NCBI GenBank assembly: GCA_003952965.2
Contig: CM025849.1
Span: 37,751,286-37,815,285 of the forward strand
Direction: 5' to 3'
Origin: Morella rubra
Taxonomy: Eukaryota > Streptophyta > Magnoliopsida > Fagales > Myricaceae
Length of the DNA: 64,000 nucleotides
Shown: in pieces, positions 55,925 through 64,000 of the stretch
Numbering within the stretch: position 1 is the first letter of the stretch
Layout of the letters: every line of letters starts with the position of its first letter
Position numbers and translations under genes: made by a program
The notes under the pieces: generated by a model
What the model was told of the DNA's origin: nothing
Seen by the model: the letters and a program-made list of their open reading frames with translations, nothing else
Database searches by the model: none

Positions 55925-57550
55925 CTAGTCACCGTCGCCAATGCTCTTCTCTGAGCAAACATTCCTCAGTTCCTGAGTCGATTCATCGTTCTCCGCAAGC
56001 TCATTCCTTACCCTTTCAGTTTTCATCCCATCATTCACAGAAGCCATAACGTCATCTGAGGCAAATTCGTTCAGGATCTCTTCAACTTTCACCTCATTTG
56101 CCTTGGCAATCGCGCTCTCACCTAGAACGAACTCATTACTTGGTTCTTCCTTCTTGGCCTCACCCTTCAGCGCAATGACTTCATCCTTTAGAAACTGAGC
56201 GCTCATTTCCTCATTCTTTACCACATTTTCCTTGACAATTTCTTCACGCTTAGGCTCATTCTTATCTGCAATCACTTGTTTCGGTGCACGCTCAGCCCTT
56301 TCTTGACACTCCTCCATACAGACATCCGCTACACCCTCATTATCCGATGCCCCATCACTGTCATTACATGTATTTCTTTTCTTCATCCCATGGCCAGCCA
56401 CATATTCCACCATGTCCACATTATTCTCAAACCCCATTAAAGCCGGGGCATCCGACCCACCCTCGCTTTCATTTTCAGACCCATTTTCTACCACCTCCTC
56501 ATTCACATCCTCTACAATTTGGTTCTGCCTCTCGAGAAACAGCAACCTCCTCCTCAAGTCCCCCAACTCTCTCTCCATCAAGAAAAGCCTCTCCTTCAAC
56601 GTCAAATTCTCCTCCTCTAACTGTGCTATATGTGAATCTTGATCATCTACCCTATTCTCCAACACGTTATTGTACTCCACCCCACTGTAATTCGGGTATA
56701 TCATCTCAAAGCGACTCAAATCATGGTCCAATCGCCTCTCCACTTCCACGTGCTCCTCCACATCGCTCTCACTCGAACCGTCGTTCTCATCTTCCTCCTC
56801 TTCATCGTGCTCGTTGCCACCAGGAGAGCGCAGCCTAATCAACCCTTTCATCGACCCATAGCCATCAACACCCCACTCCTCCTTTGCCATATCCCCTAAA
56901 ACCTCCCGGGACGGCGAGAATATCGGCGTCGGTAGCACCGCTGGCGTCACAGGACATGGCGACACGAGGTCGGCGATCCCACCTGCCTTCTTTGCCCTGA
57001 TAATATATGACGTTGTGTTCCTAGGAGCATAAGGCGCAAATCTGTTGTTATACTTCTTCTTCTGGTAGAATTTCCGGGCTTTCAATCTATTCTGTGACTG
57101 CAATTCGTGAAGTGCCGGGGGCTTGTACCCTCCCACACTACTGCTCGGACCGCTTATCCCCGTGTTTAGGATCGGCATCGGCATCGGCAAAGGAATTGGC
57201 ATGGGATTTTCCATCCGCCTTGGGTCCTTGCGCTTGTCAGATACTTTCTTGCCCTTCCAATTACTTCGTCCTGGCTTTGAAGCCACCGCGTAGTTGGGCT
57301 TGGAAGACGTGCTCTGAAACTTCTTGTTTGGATGGTCAATCGAACTCTGTTGTGGCCAGACTTTATTATAACCGCGGTTCAGAATCGGCAGGGGCAGCGG
57401 TTGCTGCTTAGACGGGTTCATCATCATCATTTGAGACTGTTGAGCCTGGGACTGAGCCATCAACTGAATCTGCTGAGGCGGAGGCTGGCTCATCATCGGG
57501 TTCAACAACTGAGGAGGCTGTTGATTCATCATCTGCGACTGATCGTTCAT
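55925..57550 (-). CDS. Uncharacterised 541-residue plant protein, Gln/Met-rich N-terminus and coiled coil
   Basis: Single open frame with ATG at 57550 and stop at 55925. Residues 1-60 are rich in Q, M and P. Residues 90-130 are basic, with a repeated PMPIPLPMPMPIL proline/methionine stretch. Residues 150-250 are the most gene-like part (NRLKARKFYQKKKYNNRFAP, TSYIIRAKKAGGIADLVSPC, PTPIFSPSREVLGDMAKEEW). An acidic stretch follows (HDEEEEDENDGSSESDVEE), then a heptad-rich coiled coil around residues 310-345 (IAQLEEENLTLKERLFLMER), then a Glu/Lys-rich tail. From memory the middle block resembles conserved plant proteins sometimes labelled PRLI-interacting factor-like. No biochemical role is established from the sequence. 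No intron is needed. Nuclear location is likely from the basic and low-complexity makeup, but this is inference. Confidence 0.85.
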   Translation of the reverse strand: MNDQSQMMNQQPPQLLNPMMSQPPPQQIQLMAQSQAQQSQMMMMNPSKQQPLPLPILNRGYNKVWPQQSSIDHPNKKFQSTSSKPNYAVASKPGRSNWKGKKVSDKRKDPRRMENPMPIPLPMPMPILNTGISGPSSSVGGYKPPALHELQSQNRLKARKFYQKKKYNNRFAPYAPRNTTSYIIRAKKAGGIADLVSPCPVTPAVLPTPIFSPSREVLGDMAKEEWGVDGYGSMKGLIRLRSPGGNEHDEEEEDENDGSSESDVEEHVEVERRLDHDLSRFEMIYPNYSGVEYNNVLENRVDDQDSHIAQLEEENLTLKERLFLMERELGDLRRRLLFLERQNQIVEDVNEEVVENGSENESEGGSDAPALMGFENNVDMVEYVAGHGMKKRNTCNDSDGASDNEGVADVCMEECQERAERAPKQVIADKNEPKREEIVKENVVKNEEMSAQFLKDEVIALKGEAKKEEPSNEFVLGESAIAKANEVKVEEILNEFASDDVMASVNDGMKTERVRNELAENDESTQELRNVCSEKSIGDGD

Positions 57551-58260
57551 CGTTTCACCTCTAATTGAATCGAACCAAACCCTAAAGGCTTCGGACTCTC
57601 ACTCAGTATCCGATTAAAATCGCGTGTCAGAACGACAAATTTCTTGTGCTTTAAAGTGATACCGAAATTGAACAGTTTAACGACATACAGAAAAACTACC
57701 AAACAAAACGAGAACGAATAAGCTAGAAACCCATTCAATTTCAGGTTCCGATCTTTAGAGATCTTGGAGCGCGTTTGTCTTTATATTTCCCACGAAAATA
57801 TTCGATTGTTCCGAGAAAATGAGAGGTATTGTTTTCTCTCGTTTCCTCCCTCTCTCTCTCTCTCTAGAAATCTCGAAAGCTCTGGTAAACGGAATCTCGA
57901 TTTCTTTCAAAGTGCAGTTTAAGGGGCGCTCGGAAGGTCTCCCTAGGGTGATTTTATAGACGGTAAGGAAAAGGGATAGACGGTTGGATTTAGGGTTTGC
58001 AGAATGGAAGGCCAAGATGTCCGTTTCGTGTCGGCCACGTGTCATTGCAGCCGTAGATAAGATTTTGGAAAAGTTTCGTACCTTCGAAGTTCGAAGTGGG
58101 GAAGTTACAGCTTGCCCCTTAACGTTTTGTCTAATTTTCATATCCCTCTTCCTATTCCAAAATTATAGTTTCATCCCCAATTTTTTCAAGTTGACTCCTG
58201 AGCTTTGACGACAAGCCCCGGAATCAAAACGGCATGTGACAGTGTGACTCGGACGAGTTT
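57551..58260 (-). promoter_or_regulatory. 5' UTR/promoter of the 541-residue protein gene
   Basis: Contains telo-box motifs AAACCCTAA at 57577-57585 and TTAGGGTTT at 57990-57998, and a CT/GA tract at 57848-57865, all common near transcription starts of plant housekeeping genes. The open frames here are short and unsupported. Confidence 0.5.
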
Positions 58261-59849
58261 ATGAAAAAAAAAAAAAGGTCATTTTTAACCTTCTAATTAT
58301 TAATATAATTTTAAATAGAGGCTTAAATTATTAATTTTGACATATTGAATCTTTAAACTTTTACAATTAATCAAATTATGCTCTTAAATAATAAAATTTA
58401 TTTAATAACCATATTTTAATATCTATATTCTACCCAAATAATGAAATTCACCTGCTACATCCAACCTTAAATAAAATCCATATGCTATAATTTTCATATA
58501 CCTGATCTCTTCACCTATTTGTTATCACTATTGTTCGTGATAAAGATTTATCTTAACATTATTTAATTTATTTTGAGCGATTTTTTTCAATAATTAAGTA
58601 GGCATGCTACCACATTGATAGTCAAGGTTCAAATCTTCTAGCCAATTAGTACGTAATGTATGTGAAAAGTTTAAGTATATGAATAACGAATAAAAAATAA
58701 TTCCAAAAGATAATATGTGAAGGTATTATAAAAAATACAATATAGAAATAGGTGGCTGAGATATAATGGAAAAAGGAAATCTTCACTTGGTGAATGTATA
58801 GTGAAAGGTCAAATCCATCTTATTTCATTATTTCTTCCTTAATAACCAAATATCATACATTATAAAATACCAAAAAAAGAAATAACAATTATATTTTAAA
58901 TTATTTTGAGACCAAAGTTGGTTCCAATTATGCATTTAAATTTAAGTTTTTCAAAAAAATTAAAATTGGGAGGTGGGGGAGTGTTGTGAAAATTTTATGG
59001 ATAATGATCATTTAGAATTTTTAAGTAGCTCAAATTTAAGAATTTCATGTGAAGTTAGTATGAATTAATCTCGTTAGTCCTGATTCGAAAATAACTAACT
59101 AGAGGGACTCTTGACTCTAATTTCCAAATTTTCAAGAGCAATAGTGATTTTTCCAATTGGAAGAACGGAAAATTTACCAAATAAATGGGTTTATAAGATG
59201 GAAGGTGCAAAATCAAATCATTGAGGGGACAGAATATAAATTTATAAGAATGTAGTGGATTGTTTTCTTATATAGCAAAAGAGAATATGGACGTTGGGGA
59301 TAGGAAACCGACTCTTTTGGATATTCTCCTATGACCCAGGGTACCGTTATTTCTATTCCATTCCACATATTCTCTTTGGTGGGTATTATTCCTTGAACGG
59401 GCCCACTAAAGCCAGTTATCAAAAAAGCCCTAGCCCATTTAAATATCCCACATGTCATATTTCTATTGGTTAAAGCCCAATGATTCTTTTTTCTCTTGGT
59501 TAGAGCCCAATGATTCAATCGCTTGTTTTCCTTCTCTTTTGTTTGTGTTCTATGATCAATTTTCATACTTCCAAGTATAAATATGTTGTTTGGAGGATCT
59601 AAAATTACTTCGAAAAATTTCACCCCAAAAGTTTTAAAAAAGAACAAAACCAGAGATCTTTGTATGATCAGAAATGGTCTGACAAAAATAACCATTAAAT
59701 CAAACATATATATTCACAAACCCTCTAAAAAAAGGCTATCCCAAGTACATGCATATTAGGGTTTACAACATCAAAAAAAAATTTCAGGGATGCCTTTCGA
59801 TGGAATGCACCTCTTCCACAAATAATATGTACATGGTCGGACTTGGCGA
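58261..59849. other. AT-rich intergenic region
   Basis: No gene recognised. A 164-residue minus-strand frame (59213-59707) has a direct repeat (NHWALTKRKK / NHWALTNRN) and no family resemblance, and it was not accepted. The 3' UTR of the callose synthase gene should lie in the last few hundred bases. Confidence 0.5.
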
Positions 59850-62800
59850 TCATAAGCCAGTGTTGGGGTTGTTTCCGGCGAGAATTAGAGAGATTTCCAA
59901 CCCTCGGCTGAAAGCCTGGTTAAACATGAGGCGGGTTTGGAAGGTTGATACGAATGGGAACCATGAGAAGAATGCAACAGGAATGAAAATGAGCATCCCC
60001 ATTCCGGCGTCGAATAAACGGGCAAGTGAACGAATCGATTTCCATAATCCCAGCTTTTTCACGTACGGCTTCCAAGCTGAAGCAATCTGCAAATCAATAG
60101 TATCATTCTATGTTAATTCCTCCACTGGAAAACTGGTGGAAAGAAACAAGTCTGAAGTTTACAAAACCCAAAAATTTTAAGGTGCCTACGGTTTTTCAAA
60201 TACAAGAAATTTTACTATACTATCAAATATTTCTCAGAAAAAAAGGAACTATATATATATATATATATATCTTAGACAAAATCACTTCCCATTTCTAGTT
60301 ATCTTCATTTTTCAAGAACAGAATGATCATTCTAGTGTCACACCAGGTATAACTTGACATGACCATATCTACTATAAGGGAAATACATTTTTCGCCCTCT
60401 GAGTATTAGAGTACTGACATATTACCAATTTTGTTACATTTCGTACCTCAACTACCAATCATTTATATTTTACACCCCAAACCGTTAATTTGGACAGAAA
60501 TTGCTATTTTGGTTCAGTGAAATAATGACTTTACCCCATACAAAATATAATAATAAAAAAATTATGAGGATAAAATCATCATTTCACTGAAATAAATAAC
60601 GGTACGGGTCCAAAGTATAAACAGTTAGTAGTTGATGGACAAGTATGAGATGCAAAATGTCAAAACCTCAATCGTCAGGAGGCGGAAAGTGTATTTAACC
60701 CCTATTATAAATATAGGAAAGAGAGATTAAAACAATCTTCACTACCAACATATCAATAATATTTTTCACGAGAAATTTCTAGCAAATCTCCCCCTAAAAT
60801 ATGCTTTCTTAACATTTGAGTATCTATGTTCACATCAAATGATAACTCTCAACAATTTGTTTGTCCCTATAATTCGATTTTTTATCCGAGGCTTCAATAG
60901 TTATATGAATATCTAGAATATGAACGACACTGAATATTTGTTCTAACAACCATTCTTATTAGACCCTGTTCAGATAAACAAAATTGTCATATTGTTAATT
61001 CTCAGCCCTAGTGCTTCTTCCTTTATGATGCCTGTTAGTCCAAATGAACTCGGATTGACCCAATCAACAGGCGTAACCTTTCACTTAATACTATTTGCCT
61101 TAACAAGATAAACATGTGTATTTATATGATGTAAATGAGAAAAAGATAACACAAGAACAGAACTCACAGAAAGGATTCCCCATCCAGTGGGTACAAATGC
61201 TAAGATGCAGGCAAATATGTCAGAGATCGATAAGTCCGTAAGTACAACTGCAACGACTACACCAGCAACTGCCACCAAAAAGGATAGGCCTTGGATGAAG
61301 CGCAACAAAAGCTGGAAATTTACAGAGATTTTCTGGCTGAACGTGAAAACCTGTGAAATCAAAGATGAAGTGAGGATTCTAATCGCAAACAGCTAACAAG
61401 CATTTGAAAGTTGGTAGTTCAGCAGGTATGTTATAGAACATAATTCCAGACCTTGAAAAGAATTATAAGCCCAAGCAGCACAACCCATGACAGGCCATAC
61501 ACCTACAGATATACACAAACGTGGTCACATAAACACAATATACCATGAGCATAAACACTAAAGCAAAATAAGGATACTCTCAGAAAATAGCCACAGTACT
61601 TTTTTAGGAGCCACATAAAGTGAGTTTCTTACTAACTCCATTACAACCTAGCCGCAGCCAAAACCTAGACTGTCTTCAACATTAGACTTTGATAACAATC
61701 CAAAATAAATGGCACCTAAAAGTTAAAAAAAAAAAAACTAGACACACGGCACAGTTAAAATTGCTACCTAGCGACTTGATCAAAGCTTTCAATACTAAAG
61801 GTCTACCTAATGCATGCTCCTTCCAGTGAAAATAGGTCTCCCTAATGCGATAATTTAGTAACACTATTCAACAAGTATTATCTGTGGCATTCGTGAGTCT
61901 GCAAGAGGCAGATAGATAATGTTCTTTAGTACTCTGATATATGTTGTTTATGTCTGCAAATTTAACTCTTTACAGTGTCCTAAAAGCTATACCTCAGGGG
62001 ACAGGTAAAACAATTACTTGGTTTATGACAAAAAACAATATACAAACAGCATTTGGCAATAATATTAACCGGCATAAGAAGGGAAAAGTGCATCCACTTT
62101 TGAAGAACATGTTACCGTCAATGATGTATTTGTTCCTTGCACATGCAACTTGTAGACAATGCCATACTGGAAGATGAAAAATCTTAGACTCAAAATTGTT
62201 TCTGCTAATCTTCCTCCAAATGTGCGAATATGAGCCTGCACGACCAATATAGTAGCATCAGTGACAACAAAATTAAAAAGAGAAATGATACTCAAACTGG
62301 ATGAATGTGAATGACCCTGGTACACTTGGAATGGAAGCAGAGAGTCCACTAGTCCAGCCAGCCCACACTAGTAAATACAAGGCTTTGATAAAACTGCAAA
62401 TATTTAACATAAGGGAAAAGTATCCTTTGAATAAGAGTTTACTTCTGTTACAGACACAATATTGTTAAATGAGGAGGGGGGAGGGGGGAAAGAAACAAAT
62501 TGTATTCCCTCTATCCCGAAATGTCTCTACTTTTTCAGACGTCCCAAAATGTATATCTTCTTTGCAACTATGGAAAATTCTCCTCCAATTTCCTATAGAG
62601 CTGTCACCTTTCTTGAAAAAAAGAAAAAAAAGACATCCCTTTTGAACACCATATTCAAAGTTAGGATCCGCTCTATTCATTAAAGAGAATCAATCTAGTT
62701 AATGATATATGTACTTTTCCACATGTTCCTTTCCCACCAATAAACCATTTAAGGCCCTTTTTTCATTTTAAAGCTCATAAGGAAACCATTGTAGAAAAAG

Positions 62801-64000
62801 TTTATTCTACCGGAAACTCCCTTACAAGCATACAAATGATGTTCGGCGTTGGTGCTGTTTGTGAGCTTATTTACTGTTGCCCCACTTCCTAAAAAGAGAG
62901 AAGTGGAGTATTTTATTCCAATTTTCTTTTTTCGATGTTGTGGCAAAAGTCCTGTAAGGAACCTCTACTTTTTCCATTTTTTTTGTTTTCATCTTTCTCG
63001 TCTGATCTCTCTTTTTTCTTTTCCTTAAGCAAAGATCTTCTGTCTAATGCTATACGGATTTAACAGAGGCTCAACTGCTCTTACCTATATGCAGAGTTTA
63101 TAACATTTGATTACCTATTAAACTACAAACAGTTGAATCTGAGGACTATCTGAAAAGGTAGAATGATAACATGCTGTCAGTCTTACACTATATTCTGGTC
63201 AGAAACACCCAAATAACTAGCAACAGAAGTTACTACCGGTTCAAAATTCTCAACAAGTACAAAAAATTTAGGATCAAGGCACAAAGACATCATTGGATAT
63301 AACCACCACCAAATCAGTCCAAGAGAAGATCAAATACCAGTTCTTCATCCCACCAAGCTTCCCAGCTTTCTTCTCCCTTAACTCCGATTCCACCCCTGTA
63401 AAGGAGCCAATTGGTCCAATCTCTGAAATCCTCTACCACCCTATAAGGACAAAGTACACATTAGGCAATATAGTGGAGCAGACTTTTAAATCAGCAGATA
63501 AAAAAGTTTGACTTACTTCTGCCACTCAAATCCAGATGGATTGAACAAATAGGGAGCAAAAAGCCAAGAAAGAGCCATAAACCAACTGCTGATGGTAAGA
63601 AGAATGTACGACAGTGCACCACGGTTATACCCATAAGCAAGGTACACTACCAGCAAAAGCGCAACTTCAAATCTGGACACAAGAGGATGAACTACAGTGG
63701 TCATTTCAATTTAAGCATGCACACTACAGGAGAATTGGAAAACCAGAAGTTACATCAGTAGACAACCCCGTTATGGATTCTGTTAAATAAACATTAAAGT
63801 GAAATGCTAAGGAGAAAGGCTACCATAATTCTATCATGAAGCCATTCTCACAAAATATAATTACTCAATCAATTTTTAATTTCCCCAAACTTATCTCAGA
63901 TAAACTGTCATTCCTTTCCCAGAATGATGCACACACATGCACACTAGCACTCAGAGAGAGAGAGAGTCCCACCCTTTGACAAAGTGACTGCGGGAGTAAA
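59850..64000 (-). CDS. Callose synthase, C-terminal exons (CalS10/GSL8-like), 5' partial
   Basis: Makes the beta-1,3-glucan callose at the plasma membrane and cell plate from UDP-glucose. The window holds the last seven exons: from beyond the edge to 63973, then 63672-63517, 63440-63338, 62235-62116, 61502-61452, 61350-61168 and 60086-59850. All have GT/AG borders and consistent phases, giving 291 C-terminal residues. Hallmarks are YSRSHFVKG, the membrane segment YILLTISSWFMALSWLFAPY, FNPSGFEWQK, NWLLYRGGIGVKGEESWEAW, RFFIFQYGIVYKL, FTFSQKISVNFQLLLRFIQG, FVPTGWGIL and the C-terminus FQTRLMFNQAFSRGLEISLI-LAGNN. Several hydrophobic membrane helices are evident. The ending FSRGLEISLILAGNN points to the CalS9/CalS10 (GSL10/GSL8) branch, with CalS10 preferred from memory. 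The catalytic glucosyltransferase part lies outside. The last intron contains a MITE-like element. Confidence 0.93.
60248..60270. repeat. (TA)n microsatellite in the last callose synthase intron
   Basis: About eleven TA units, just left of the foldback element. Confidence 0.85.
60378..60712. repeat. Foldback (MITE-like) element in the callose synthase intron
   Basis: The left end GGGAAATACATTTTTCGCCC is roughly the inverse complement of the right end (GGCGGAAAGTGTATTTAACC). Inner parts also pair loosely around ATTTCACTGAA/TTCAGTGAAAT. No coding capacity. It lies inside the 1.08-kb last intron. Confidence 0.65.

Noticed and set aside
56284-56838. 184-residue plus-strand His/Pro-rich frame
   Set aside because: Antisense to the 541-residue gene; its histidines and prolines mirror acidic codons of the sense strand.
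59213-59707. 164-residue minus-strand frame
   Set aside because: No recognisable domain, AT-rich, short internal direct repeat; likely chance between genes.

Overview
The window is nuclear DNA of a flowering plant, most likely a woody eudicot. Its host genes have introns with GT/AG borders, and the families are plant-specific: class III peroxidases, a chloroplast fibrillin and a callose synthase. Much of the rest is CACTA transposons, Copia and Gypsy retroelement fossils, LINE tails, MITE-like foldbacks and (GA)n/(AT)n repeats. Species cannot be named from the sequence alone.

Layout. 1-2500: repeats and a local tandem duplication. 3118-5121, 8831-10538 and 43063-44768: three class III peroxidase genes on the minus strand, each with four exons and an open frame after splicing. 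Genes 2 and 3 sit in two copies of one large block. Block A runs from about 7.9 to 40.9 kb and block B from about 42.2 to 55.2 kb. Each block holds a peroxidase, its long 5' flank, a foldback element, a plastid fibrillin gene (PAP12/FBN10 type) and about 3 kb of non-coding DNA.

Block A has been swollen by insertions that block B lacks, so B shows the empty sites. A 9.3-kb CACTA element (13163-22451) carries transposase remains and a captured dienelactone hydrolase exon. A 3.5-kb Pack-CACTA-like element (35455-38967) carries captured pieces of cullin-1, a nucleotidyltransferase and an HMG-box gene. A Copia fossil (25769-31181) lies inside a Gypsy fragment, and that fragment splits the block-A fibrillin gene, leaving its first exon (twice, in a near-identical tandem duplication) and its last four exons. 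The block-B fibrillin (48644-52129) has all eleven exons, but its 3' part has an apparent frame shift and an intron lacking a GT donor. Both oddities are shared with the block-A remnant.

55925-57550 is a single-exon gene for a 541-residue low-complexity/coiled-coil protein. 59850-64000 is the 3' end of a callose synthase gene (CalS10/GSL8-like) that continues beyond the window.

There is no operon-like organisation. The genes are independent: peroxidases act in the cell wall/apoplast, fibrillin in the plastid and callose synthase at the plasma membrane/cell plate. The most striking content is the history of duplication, nested insertion and gene-fragment capture.
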